Assembly (NCBI GenBank): GCA_021613375.1
Contig: CM038711.1
Span: forward strand, 22,488,223-22,552,222
From: Megaleporinus macrocephalus
Lineage: Eukaryota > Chordata > Actinopteri > Characiformes > Anostomidae
Length of the DNA stretch: 64,000 nucleotides
Direction of reading: 5' to 3'
The notes under the pieces are model-generated. The model saw nothing but the letters and a program-made list of their open reading frames with translations. It was not told the DNA's origin and made no database searches. Every line of letters starts with the position of its first letter. The first letter of the stretch is position 1. Below are positions 53,205-64,000 of the stretch, one piece after another. Position numbers and translations under genes: made by a program.

Positions 53205-56200
53205 ATGCCGACTGTGGTTCTGATGGACGCGTCGCTCTCCATGACACGACCTGTGTCTTTGGAGGGCAGTGAAGAGTTTCAGAGGAAGAATCTGGCTGTT
53301 CATGGTCTAACCATGCTTTTTGAGCATATGGCTACAAATTACAGGCTGGAGTTCACGGCTCTCGTTGTGTTTTCCTCCCTCTGGGAACTCGTGGTGCCTT
53401 TCACCAGAGACTACAACACTCTACAGGTATGAACCATATGTAACTGTTACTAGCACTGAGGTACTGTAGTAAAAATACTGTGGTACTGTGTGTTCCTTTT
53501 GTCTTAAGATGCTGATGGGTTTGTGGTGGAAGTTTTATATAAATGTTTTTTTTCCCATTTGTTTTGTTTTTTTTCTCAAGAAATAGCATGCTTATTGTGT
53601 GTGTAAATAAATGTGTGTGGTATTATATGCGTTTTGGGTGGTTTGGACAGTGAAAATGTTGGGATCTAGATCGTAGGGCTGTGTATTGGCAAGGTCCGTG
53701 TGATACAATATGTATACAGCAGACCTACTATTAAAACACACCACTGTATGAACAGGTTTGTTAATGCTTACAGTAGCGTGGCGCTCTTGTGCTCCTTGTT
53801 TATTTTGGAGTGGAGCTGAAAATGGATTACAGCACTGCCATCTAGTGGTCAGAGATTTAAACACAACACACAATGATTCACTGTCTGCCAGGAATCTGTG
53901 TATCAATACTGTGTTTTTGATCATCCATACAGTATCACAAAACATAATATCCTGAAATTTGATATTTCGATATTTTCTTATTCCTTTACTAAATTGTAGC
54001 GTTTTCACAAGCCCTATAACTCTACAGGCATATACACTCTGAGGGGCCAATTGACCATTTGGCATCTGGCACCACAAACTCAGTTTTTTTTCCAGTGTTT
54101 ATGTGCTGTGTGTTTGTAGCTCTCCCGCTGGTGAAAACTTTGCAGAATAGGCAGCACTCTTCAGTCCTAACACTTTTGGTTTGGTGATTTTATTCATGTT
54201 AATTGACATGTTTATTCATGTCATACTTACATCAACAGGTTGAACATAGTCATTTAGGAGGGACAAATGCTAACCTTAGCAGGTCCATATGCAAGCCTGC
54301 TGTGTTGGTATCTTTATTTATAATCTACAACACTTGACATTGCTGGACAAAATATGTTCTCCCTCTTTCTCTCTCTCTCTCTCTCTCTCTGTCCTGTCTC
54401 TCTCTCTCTGTCTCTCTGTCCTGTCGAGCAGGAGGCCTTAAACAATCTGGAGGACTATGATAAAACCTGCTTGGAGTCAGCCCTCCAGGGAGTCAGTAAC
54501 ATCGTACAGCAGGAGTGGGGCAGTGCCTGTCCCTGCCAGGTAATGCATGGCTGGCAAAGCAGAGAAATCTTTAAATGGGAAGCCTCAGTCCAAAACATGT
54601 CAGGAAGGAATGTTATTTATAGTTATTTATAGCATAAATGTAAATTACATTATTTAAAACACATTTAAATTAGGCAGCTGCGTGAGAAATTGTTGCTTTC
54701 TTAATTATATAAAAAGGCATTCACTTTAAATTTTCATTGTGTTGTCTTTTGACCTCCATAGTGTCTTCATGTTAATGTCAGTTCCAAATAGTGTGCTTTA
54801 TTTGATGCCCTATAGGTGGTGCTGGTTACTGATGGAGCTCTGGGCATTGGCCGTGGTTCCCTGCGCCACTCCCTGGCTACCCTGAAACAACGTGGGGAAG
54901 ACAAGAAGTTTCCCCTACCCTTCCCTTTCTCCTGCAAACTGTACATCATGTGCATCTCCAATGCAGAGGAGGTACTCCTGACAAATGAACTAAGTATAAT
55001 TAGCAAGACAGTGCAGTCAGAGACCACCATTACATTTTCAGTCAAAACAGCCAACATGTTATTACTTTTTAACCACAGGAAAGAAACAGAAAACATATCT
55101 AACATACAGTGACACAGACGTCTCAACAGTTTCTTTACTTAGTTTTCAGTGTGTCCAGCATTGGCCTTTATTACAGCCTCCATACTTTTCAGGACTTGCT
55201 TTCAGTTGTTCAAATAAATCAGCAGAGGTATTTTTCCAGACATACCTCCAGTCATAGAAATCAATTGCATTTTTCTGCTTTCCCTCACGTCACTGACAAA
55301 TTAGCCGCATCAGTCCGTATGACCTTACTGCACATACTAGATATCCAGTTTCAGAGATGTAGTGCATTTAATTTTCTCAGTAACAGCATCTTGACGGCTA
55401 CACATTCTTTCAGACCCATACCTTTTCTCCTGTTAAAAGCATGGACAAAACACCTGTGGGTTTTTTTCAGATCTGATGCAAAAGTGGAGCTTGATTCTTT
55501 TTTTTCTTCTCTGTCTCAAAAATGAAAGGTTTAAGTAAGGGCTGAGCAGTATAATAATATGATAAATTATTTCACACTATGCTTTTTTGAGCACATTGTG
55601 AAATCGGATATTTATAAACAAACATTGACATTGTTTCATTATCGGATAATTAGCACTGATTAATTTGATTTTGTGAAGCACAGAAAGTAAAAAAGTTGAA
55701 TATAAACCAAAATAACTGCTTCAAATGAACAGAAAAAATATTGTGAGGTATATTGTGTATCGTAAAAGTTTCTTAACATGATGCTACATTTAGTTTTTTA
55801 ATGCTGACCCCTACATTAACTACAGTTCATGTTGACAGTCTACCGGTTCGAGCTAGGAGTTCTGTTTTCTCTGTAGCTTTTAGTATAGTTTAGTTTTGAA
55901 CTAGTTTTTTTGTTTGTTTTTGTTTTTATTCTTTTTTTTCCTTTTTATTTTTCTGTTCTTGTTCCTTTTCTTATGTGTAATCTCCTAAGAATGATCTCCT
56001 GTAGCTCGTTTAAGATGCATATGAGAGAAATTTTCCAGGCTCTTGAGATGTTTGGGTTGTTGCTTGTGTGCACAGTAGTGTCTTTCATAAAAGGAACATG
56101 ATATCAGTGACACTTTTGTTGGGAGGACACAGCTGTCGTTGATTTGATGACAGGATTTAAAAAGGTGCACAAGAGTGAGCTACTAAAGTGGACAAATTAA

Positions 56201-59200
56201 ATATGGATCGATTTTATAGCATACTTGGTGTTGGAGGCCTCGGTTGTAAAACACTACCTGATGCTAAACAAAGAATAACTTAATGGCTTTTAATTAAATC
56301 AAGGAAAGCGTGGTATCTGAACTTTGCTCAGAACTATATGTTCTAGTTATTGTTATTTATTTAATAATGCTTAATAATGAGTAGTGCTCATTTAAGTGTG
56401 TCTTTTGCAGCTCCAAGCTACTGATGCCATGGACAACTTGGAGCAGCTGCTCACGTTAAGTGGAGGAGAGGGACAGATTTTTACTATGGATGGACCGCTA
56501 TGTTTAAAAAGTGTTCAAGCAATGTTTGGGTTTGTGGCCTTACTGCTGTATCTATCTAACATTTGTGCTGTACACTGCCTGCTAGTTAGACCTACCATGC
56601 GTATTGTTATGAGCATGCAGTGGATGGCTCATGGTTGTTTTTTCTGTCCTTGTGTACTGATAGAAAGCTGATCGACCAGGCGTACACACCCTTCCACGCA
56701 GTGCTGCGCTGTGGGAACCTGGCCTCAGATGTGCAGGTGTTTCCCAGGCCAGAGCCTGTGCTACTGGATGAGGAGGTTGATCCAATACCCAAAACTGTGC
56801 TCACAGGTACTTTCACAGTAATGAGTAGTAATATGATGACGTGTAGGTTATCTCTGCATAAGTAATTGTATTATTTATACATTAACTGACAACATCAGTA
56901 AGTACATCTCCTTGTTTCTACACCCATTTGTTCATTTTATTAGCCTTACTTACTGTCAGTAGTTACGAACTGTAGTCTGTCTGTTTCTCTGCACACTCTG
57001 TTAGCCCACTTTTGGTGATGAAATGGATGAGAAGTATTTAATAAAGTGCTCAGTCAGTGTACATTATTTTGTATTTGTATCTGTTTACAATCCAAATACT
57101 AAAGCGGGTGGCCAGTCCTGGGATTCTGTTGTTCTGCACAAAGTCCTCCTCAGCCACCCACCCACCCACCCATTCCCCCTCTACAGTCCCCTGCTCAAAC
57201 ATACTTAATCCTGTTTAAGAAGAGCTTGGTGAGATGTGCTGGGGCTTACGGAATGGAGCTACTACTTTAGTATTTGCACCATAAGCCCATAAATATTTGG
57301 ACACTGGCAGATTTATTGATATTTGAGCTGTCCAGCACAGCATGTAGGAGCTCAAAGTGCAGTGTATTTATATCCAAATTGGGTGTACAGTGAGAAATTA
57401 CTACATAACTCCTTTTAGGGGCTCAGATTGGTCAGACCAGTCATAAACGAAATTGCAAATCACATGCAAACCTGGAACAAAATGACATCACAATATGGTA
57501 GATGTCTTCCTTGGTGATGTTCTGTCAGACATGTATTCAGTTGAAGCTTATTCTTGTGGTGTTTAACTTTCAGTTTGGCCTTATATGCCCAATTAAATTG
57601 AAGCCAGGTGATTGATTTGGCCATTGCAGAACATTCCTCCATGTACAAGAGTCATGGGCTGCCTTTGCAGTATGTGTCAGGTCATTGTGTATCTGTGTTG
57701 TACGGCATTGTTGAAGCATTTGCTGGAAAGTGAATAAATAATATAGATATACACATTTAAGAAACCATCCTGCTGTAAGTAATCACATCACTAGTACATA
57801 CAAGTGAACCAGTTCCACTGGCAACAATACACCATGAAACTACCTGTAGATAAGGTAGTGTTCTTATGACCATGAGCAGTTCCTTCTCTTAGACTTTATA
57901 CTGAGAGTTAACAGCAACAGGCCATCTTTAAAATCAAGTTTAGAAATGTTATCTGCTTAGTAGTGATGGGCCATGGAACGGCGGAGCAGACAAATGTCCT
58001 GTTTTTGTTGTATGACGGTATGAAAATGGTTGTAATTCATACACCAATTTGGGTGTAAACATCACATATTTATGGTATAATTTCAACTCCAGTAAGCTGT
58101 GGTTGACAGCTATAATAACAATAATGTCCAAATATTTTTAAGCCTGACTATATGTTGTGTATGTCAACATTAATTATAATTTAGTGTCATTCTGTTTAGT
58201 TGTCCACAAAAGCTAAGAATATTATTCCACTTGTTTTGTTTCAGAATTAGAGATAGTGGGCTTCATTGAGATCGGAGACATCGCCAGTCCTCCAGTTTTG
58301 TCCAGACACCTGGTCCTCCCCATAGCCGTTAACAAAGGTTCCATCTTTATTTTATTATAAGTATTTTTTTTTATTGTTTTAGAGAAAATGTGACCATTCT
58401 GGCTTTTGGTGTTTCTTCTCAGAAGCAGATGAGGTGGGAGCAGGAACTACTGACGATATGGAAGAAGAGACCTCGGCCAATCAAATGGCAGGAAAGAGCC
58501 CCAATTTCTGTGTGCTTCTGCATGGCAGTCTAAAAGTGGAGGGCATGGTTGCTCTTGTGCAGCTGGGGTAAAAAACTAAAGAACTAGAAAATCAAGCCCT
58601 CTACTGACAGTGTTCTGTTTAAGAGTGTTTAAGATGTCAGTGAAACATGTTGCAAAACAGTACTATATGTTCTTTTGCATTACAAAATAGTTCAAATGAA
58701 ATGGTGATCTTGCGTGTTGGGTTATATTGAAGACATTGTCTTTTAATCTTTCCTCTGTTAGGCCTGACTGGTATGGAATGCTTTACTCCCAGGCGGATAG
58801 TAAGAAGAAGTCAAATTTAATGATGTCGCTTTTTGAGCCTGGCCCTGAGCCTCTCCCATGGCTGGGGAAAGTCTCTCAGCTTGGACCCATCTCAGGTAAC
58901 AACACAGCTATTAAATTAGATATTTTTATTTGATCAGAGATTCCCACTGAGACAAAGTCTTATTTCCACACAAACTCTGTCAAATAGAAAAATAGACTGG
59001 CCTGTAATGCGCTTCTAATCTAATTTGTCTTTACTTCTGTGGAGCAGTGTCATCTGTTATTTACCATAAAGTGATTACAGCAAAATTACCGTTATTCATT
59101 GATTCTCATTGTATGCCCTCTGTCCAAGTGCATGACTTAAAAGAATTAGGGTGGCAGTTAAATCACAATTTGAATCTTGATGAACAAAAGGTTCATATTA

Positions 59201-60673
59201 AAAAGGTTGTATACATTTTGTAATTTGTTAAAAATAAAATAACGACAGTAAATGGAAGCCAAAATCATAAACCCAGCTGGTAAAGAAAAAGTTAAGTCAT
59301 TGCCTGTATGGACTACTGACAACCTCTGGGCATGAGATGGTGAATGATGTCCTGGGGGGATCTCCTCCTAGACCTGGATCAGGGCAACAATGACCCTCTG
59401 GCCAGTGTGTGGCGTTAGCTGGTGGCATTGGATGCACTGTTACTCAATGTCCCAGCGGTTGTCAATTGAATTCAGGTCTGGGGAGCGTTAAGGCCAGTTA
59501 GTGGCATCAATGTCTTTGTCCAGGAACTACCTACACACTCTGGCCAGACGAGACTGGGCATTGTCCAGCCCCAGGAGGAACCCAGGGTCCATTGCACCAG
59601 CGTAAGGTCTCAAAATAGCTCTAAGGATTTCATCCCGGTACTTAACAGCAGTCTGGGTAGTGTTGGCTATCCCATGAAGGTTTGTGTGCCCCTCCAAGGA
59701 TATGCCCCCAAGACCATCACAGCCCACTGCCCAACCAGTCATGCCGGATGTTATTGCAGGCAGTATAATGTTCACCACAGCGTCGTCACTGTGCTCAATG
59801 TGAACCTGCTCTCATCTGTAAAGAGAATGATGTGCCGAAGCCAGTGAAATTGATTTACAATCACTTATGCTTCATAACTGGACACAGCCCAGAAGTTTAA
59901 TTGACTTGGTGTTATACTGCGATGATTGTTCCCTTCATTTGTTTGAGCAGTGTATGTCAAATGTAATTTTATACACTGCTTTTTAGATGCTCTAGAGAAT
60001 CCATATGGGGAAGATGACAGCAAAAGCCCCTTTCCTCTGCAGCCCAAAAGCAAACGCAGCTACGCCCAGAATGTCACGGTTTGGATTAAGGCCAGTGGGC
60101 TACAGGTAATTTAGCAGGAACATCACACCATCTTTGAAGTAACATCAGAGATTTCTGAAAGTTTAAGGTTCTGTAAATTTGAACTGCACTAAAATTTTGA
60201 AAAATAGTCTTCTGAGATTGTGCTTTTGACCACAGACAGATGTGCAGAAAATCCTCCGAAATGCAAGAAAACTTCCAGAAAAAACACAAACGTTCTACAA
60301 GGTGAGTGCCATATGTAGTGAACAGGTCAAAGCCACAGACCACATACTGCCTTTACTTTGGGTTCATTTTGAATGTAAAGACTGAAAACTGCATTATTTG
60401 TTTATTTCTGTATTAAAGGAGCTAAATCGTCTGCGGAAGGCTGCTTTGGCTTTTGGTTTCTGGGAGCTGTTAAAAGGTGTGGCTGAGCTGCTGGAGAGGG
60501 AGTGTACCCTTCTACCGGACTCTGCCCATCCAGACGCTGCCTTCCAGCTGTCTCATGCTGCTCAGCAACTAAAGCTGGCCAGTACCGGGGACTCCCAGTA
60601 TGCAGCCTTTGAACACAATATTACCCCAATGCTTACTGACTTCTCAGGTGGAGGTGGTGCTGACCGTTTGTAG
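53205..60673 (+). CDS. INTS14: INTS14 (VWA9), Integrator complex subunit 14 (complete, 11 coding exons)
   Basis: INTS14 is a nuclear subunit of Integrator, which cleaves snRNA and other nascent transcripts; it pairs with INTS10 in a nucleic-acid-binding module. Coding exons: 53205-53426, 54432-54539, 54816-54971, 56411-56529, 56664-56806, 58245-58337, 58423-58567, 58762-58895, 59987-60105, 60236-60301, 60419-60673. They total 1560 nt, 519 residues, against 518 in human. The N-terminal VWA domain begins MPTVVLMDASLSMTRPVS, with MIDAS residues Asp8, Ser10 and Ser12 and a VLVTDG strand near 113-117. Later blocks include ADVQVFPRPEP-like, LHGSLKVEGMVALVQLG, SQADSKKKSNLMMSLFEPGP and AHPDAAFQLSHAAQQLKLAS, all typical of the family. 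The exon carrying the start opens at 53150 after TTCTTACAG with 55 nt of 5' UTR. Confidence 0.96.
53674..54016. mobile_element. Short inverted-terminal element (MITE-like) in an INTS14 intron
   Basis: It begins TAGGGCTGTG and ends CACAAGCCCTA, an inverted pair with one mismatch. Inside lie runs such as GATACAATATGTATAC that are typical of a dispersed fish repeat, and a CTCF-like site at 53835-53848. Confidence 0.5.
53835..53848 (-). promoter_or_regulatory. CTCF-like motif
   Basis: CCACTAGATGGCAG on the - strand fits the vertebrate CTCF core CCASYAGRKGGCAS at every position. Binding is not shown by sequence alone, and the motif lies within a repeat. Confidence 0.45.
57270..58150. mobile_element. 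Tc1-like non-autonomous DNA transposon in an INTS14 intron
   Basis: It opens with CCATAAATATTTGGACAC and closes with GTCCAAATATTTTTAAG, an inverted pair, in the intron between 56806 and 58245. The interior resembles degenerate fish Tc1-like DNA (for example GGTGATTGATTTGGCCATTG). A related terminal fragment lies at about 27385-27448. The coding content is destroyed. Confidence 0.6.
59300..59865 (-). mobile_element. Tc1/mariner transposase relic in an INTS14 intron
   Basis: The - strand gives GWAVGCDGLGGISLEGHTNL, then RDEILRAILRPYAGAMDPGF, and after a stop RSPDLNSIDNRWDIE. These line up with the central and C-terminal DDE domain of a fish Tc1-like transposase. The catalytic Glu position of SPDLNPIE reads Asp. 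Stops between segments make it dead. It occupies the intron between exons 58895 and 59987. Confidence 0.8.
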
Positions 60674-61035
60674 ACGGTTAAAAAAAAGGAAAAAAGAAGT
60701 GGAGGGGGAAGCTTTGCAGTAAACCACTGGACAGCGCTTGTTTTCTTCCTGAAGCTTCAGCACTGAAGAGGATGCCAAACCCCCTACGCTGTTATAGTTT
60801 TTTCCAAAAGCCCTGTTCACAAGCCTTAGAGATAGATAGCAAACTATGAACTTTGTGACCTGTGAACCAAGTTTTTTGTGAGTTTTTACAAACTCTTGTC
60901 GGCATTTACTCTTTAAAAAGAAAATTACAGGGCCAATAAAAAGGCTAAGGAATCTGTTTCTTGACAAGGGGTAGGTTTTTTTGTGTACATAGAATTTTCT
61001 ACCAGTGACAAATAAAAGTGTGTTCATGTTTATAA
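60674..61035 (+). other. INTS14: INTS14 3' UTR
   Basis: The stretch from the TAG at 60671-60673 to just past AATAAA at 61011-61016 contains no further coding exon. It is about 360 nt and moderately AT-rich. Confidence 0.7.
61011..61016 (+). terminator. INTS14: Poly(A) signal of INTS14
   Basis: AATAAA followed by a TGTGTTCATGTTTAT downstream element, typical of a strong site. It lies only about 60 nt from the candidate HACD3 signal on the other strand. Confidence 0.75.
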
Positions 61036-61074
61036 TGTGGTTAATTCATGAATGCAACCCGTTACTTCGAAATC

Positions 61075-61080
61075 TTTATT
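61075..61080 (-). terminator. HACD3: Candidate poly(A) signal of HACD3
   Basis: TTTATT on +, AATAAA on -, about 590 nt past the HACD3 stop. It is the only canonical hexamer I noticed before the INTS14 3' end. Confidence 0.5.
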
Positions 61081-61662
61081 TGAAACATATTCAGTAGCAT
61101 GTACCACATGTCTGATCTCTTGTTTGATGTAGCAGAACGTCGCCGCTCCTGTGTGTTTCTGCTAGACTTTGTTTTAAAACATCACTGTCCCTGAGGTTCT
61201 TGGTCGCTTTACCAGGTTGTCTGGTGTGTTTAGCAGAGATGACCATACTGAAACACATCACAGGGAATGACTGAAAAGATGAAATGTTAACTGAATTTTT
61301 CAGCCTTCTACCTCAATGCCCAACCCATCAGACATAATAGCTTAGAATGGAACAATGATTACATATATTAAATACTTCCACTGGTCTGTCTAGTAACAAA
61401 TACAAAAAAAACTATTTTCTTATCCTTTTAGTGATCCTTTTGTATAATGTATTCTTATGCTTGGCCATGGAATGGTTGAACGTTATAGTTAAACAGTAAA
61501 TGCACTTTGTTTGGACAGCAGAAGAATGGATGGTTCTTCTACAAGGATCCCTCGGAGTAGAGAGATGGCAGGAGAATGATGGGAGAAGGAGGGCTTCTGT
61601 TCTGTAAGATGGTGGTAAAGGCAGGAAGCTGAAGGATGGGTGTTCTTTTTCCACAGAACATC

Positions 61663-63343
61663 TTAATTTGCTTTCCTCTTCTTTGTGCGAAACCGTCTCC
61701 TCCTCTGTTTGTAGAGGTGGCGGAAGTTGAAAAAGAGTCCTGGACAGTGTTCAGAAATGTTGTACAGTTTAGTACCCATACAGAACAATACGATTTCATT
61801 GACATTACTAGCAAGCAACAATAGCTCATTTCAGCAAAGCATTGGACTATTTGCAGAGGAAGAGGAACTCACCAAGGAACATTAACAGCAGGTAGAGCTG
61901 TAAGACATAAGAGAAGCTGAGGAAGGAGCCCAGGACTTCCGGGAGGCGCATGCTTAAGAATTTAGTCTCGTCAAAGATAGGAATAGACTGGATGACAGCC
62001 ACAGCTGAAAGACAAGAGAAGGACTGTTAGAAACATATGAGTGGGACTGATTCAGATAATTGGTAAATACGGTACACACAGTAACATACAGTGAATTGCA
62101 CAGAAGTAGAAAAATTCTGAAAATGATAATAGGGTCTATACATTACTATACTCACCTTCAGCCAAAACACCAAGTGGGTACAGGGGCATCCAGATTGTAT
62201 ACCGAAGCCAAGTTAGTGCTTTCCATTCAGTATCAATGCAGGCCAACATGTAGAAGGGATATCTAAGGTTTAGGGTGAGGAATGAATTCAACACGTTAAA
62301 CCCAGATCAACTTTCATTTGAATCCCATGTGACTATATTTCTCTTAATTGTACTTTAATTTCACTCCACTCCAATTATATATTTCGGTTAGTTACTTTGC
62401 TTTGCAGTGTGAGCTCGGAGGAGGATGTCATGTAGATAGACAAAGTTTGATTTAGAGATTAGAATGATTCAACAGAACACCACATGGTTTTATCGGGCTA
62501 ACAACTTCCTTGAAAGCAGTGGCCACAGTGTTGAAACTTCCCCAATGCTACAGTACAGTACAGTACAGTACAGTACAGAACACTTCTTACATGCAGATAG
62601 TTTAAATTTACAAGCTCACCTAAATATCTCAATGGTGCTCCACAGATAGAAGACGAAGAAAACAACTGGTTTGTTCTGCATCTCCTCTAAGCTACCAAAG
62701 ATGACAAAAAGGATAAAGTTCCTTCCCATCACCTTTAAAGAGTAAAAAAAAAAGGAAGAAAAATGGTTCAGAATATTTTCCTTTATTCATTCCCACATTC
62801 AATAAGTGTTGATGTTAAATAGACATATCCATTATAGAGAAATCCCTCAGACTATCTGCATAATAAAATGGTTGAGATGTGCATAGTCATTCAGAGCCTA
62901 ATGTGCAATGCTCTGCTCTCGAGAAACTTAAAAGGTCAGAATTATTCAGTGTTGGTGATGAGAACCAGCCACCCATTTCTGAGCTACCTCATCCCAGAGA
63001 CATCATTTTACAATAGTTTTGAAGGTTTTGTCCAAATTGTATATTTAAGATTACTTCAATACTTTAATCTGAATCTTTACAATGACCCATTTCATATCAA
63101 CCACTGTGAATTACTTGTTTTACTCTGAATTTACATCTTGGCCACTAAACTGTGCATACATTTTGGAAGATCAGTGAATTTCCCTGTTAAGGCCTACAAG
63201 TTCAATATAACTCACCTGTATAAAGGCAGGCATCAGTCCAGTCTTAACCAAACCCAAAGCAGGGTTGATTACTTCAATAATTGCCAGCATCTGACAGAAG
63301 TACATCACATCCGCAATCGTGTGAAATGTATCATAAAACGAAT
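61663..63343 (-). CDS. HACD3: HACD3 (PTPLAD1), 3-hydroxyacyl-CoA dehydratase 3, C-terminal five exons (partial)
   Basis: HACD enzymes dehydrate 3-hydroxyacyl-CoA in very-long-chain fatty acid elongation at the ER membrane. Exons in transcript order: 63343-63216, 62732-62620, 62262-62156, 62004-61873, 61739-61663. They give 184 residues plus a split first codon. The sequence begins SFYDTFHTIADVMYFCQMLA, continues GRNFILFVIFGSLEEMQNKP and LTWLRYTIWMPLYPLGVLAE, and ends NFRHLYKQRRRRFRTKKRKAN-stop. The YPLGVLAE segment carries the Tyr and Glu that are catalytic in the yeast homologue Phs1. The dibasic C-terminus (RKAN) suits ER retention. The N-terminal p23/CS-like domain and first helices lie past the right edge of the window. 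Confidence 0.95.
62550..62578. repeat. (ACAGT)n microsatellite in a HACD3 intron
   Basis: About five to six copies of a 5-bp unit between two HACD3 exons. Confidence 0.95.
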
Positions 63344-63639
63344 CTATTAAAATAAAAAAAAAGAAAACACAAAGTAAGAAGAGTATGCTCAAGAGTATGC
63401 TTCATGCTGCACACAGAACAAAAAGATATTCATAAATAAACAACCTGACATACAACTGTTGTAAATCAACTGCTGTTTATTTCTGAAGTGAAAAAAAGTC
63501 AATACAACCTCTGGCATGAGCAATATTTTTTTATGTAAATTTTACAGTAACTTTATATCTACTTAAGTGAAAAGAGGTTAAGCTACACTCACTGAAAAGA
63601 GAAAAAAAACATAGATAGGAATGTCACACTGCATCTGCC

Positions 63640-64000
63640 ACCGCCCTATAAAAAGGCTCCCAGAAGATACTTCTGAGTGGTGGACCTCTTGAGAGATCGT
63701 TCACTGCTAGCCAAGCATCTATTAAACACTCAAAGACATTTTGTCCAGGTTAACTTTAAATGGGGAACATTATAGGACTAAAGGAAGCAGGATGGTCGTT
63801 TCAACAAATTGCCCACTACCTGCCGTTCTTACCAAGCTGTTAAGAGGTCTTGGGAGCTGTGGTAACGTGAGGGCACACAGACGTGGCATTTTTAGTAGGA
63901 TACTGCTCCACACAAAGCAAGGGTTTCCCAAGATCGTCTCCACTAGAATGCAACACTGTCGCCAGATTTATCGCCAATCGAGCATTTATGGGACCAGCTG
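63640..64000 (+). mobile_element. Tc1/mariner transposon relic, cut by the window edge
   Basis: NIIGLKEAGWSFQQIAHYL is encoded from 63766 (N-terminal helix-turn-helix region) and SPDLSPIEHLWDQL from 63959 to 64000 (end of the DDE domain). The two lie far closer than in a full transposase, so most of the middle is deleted. The element sits upstream of the last visible HACD3 exon, probably in its intron. Confidence 0.75.

Noticed and set aside
53592..54077. 161-codon - strand frame in an INTS14 intron
   Set aside because: It covers the MITE-like repeat and intron borders; there is no family resemblance.
59527..59778. 83-codon - strand frame as a host gene
   Set aside because: Its sequence is the central part of a Tc1-like transposase followed by stops, so it is a transposon relic.

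Overview
This window is vertebrate nuclear DNA, almost certainly from a ray-finned (teleost) fish. It has GT-AG introns, vertebrate gene families, long AT, GT and GAAA microsatellites, and several degenerate Tc1/mariner-type transposons of the sort common in fish. No bacterial, organellar or viral gene was seen. The species was not identified.

The window holds four protein-coding genes. (1) DENND4A, + strand, 29 coding exons from 2992 to 24291: a complete DENN-domain protein of about 1726 residues (DENND4 proteins are Rab10 exchange factors), with its 3' UTR running to about 26410. (2) SLC24A1 (NCKX1), - strand, 10 coding exons from 50359 down to 28336: a K+-dependent Na+/Ca2+ exchanger of about 751 residues. 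(3) INTS14 (VWA9), + strand, 11 coding exons from 53205 to 60673: an Integrator subunit of 519 residues. (4) The 3' part of HACD3 (PTPLAD1), - strand, five exons from 63343 down to 61663; its 5' exons lie beyond the right edge. I placed exon borders by reading splice sites and reading frame by eye. All exon phases join, and each complete CDS sums to a multiple of three.

The order DENND4A-SLC24A1-INTS14-HACD3, with alternating orientations, matches what I recall of human chromosome 15q22, so this looks like an old conserved block. DENND4A and SLC24A1 converge at 26.4-27.9 kb. SLC24A1 and INTS14 diverge from a shared interval at 50.4-53.1 kb. INTS14 and HACD3 converge so tightly that their poly(A) signals are about 60 bp apart. 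The genes do not form one pathway: vesicle traffic, calcium extrusion in photoreceptors, snRNA 3' processing and very-long-chain fatty acid elongation.

The most unusual structure lies in an SLC24A1 intron at 35.2-38.5 kb. Two long arrays of a 17-bp minisatellite (about 1.6 and 1.25 kb) face each other in inverted orientation around a spacer of about 290 bp. They are bracketed by a 31-nt imperfect inverted repeat. This resembles the architecture of foldback transposons. In the SLC24A1 transcript it would form a kilobase-scale hairpin and would present dozens of sense AAUAAA hexamers. Other repeats include four Tc1/mariner-related relics, a TTAA-bounded element, a 57-bp-arm palindrome near the INTS14 promoter, a small element carrying a CTCF-like motif, and a 0.3-kb repeat present on both sides of the first coding exon of SLC24A1.
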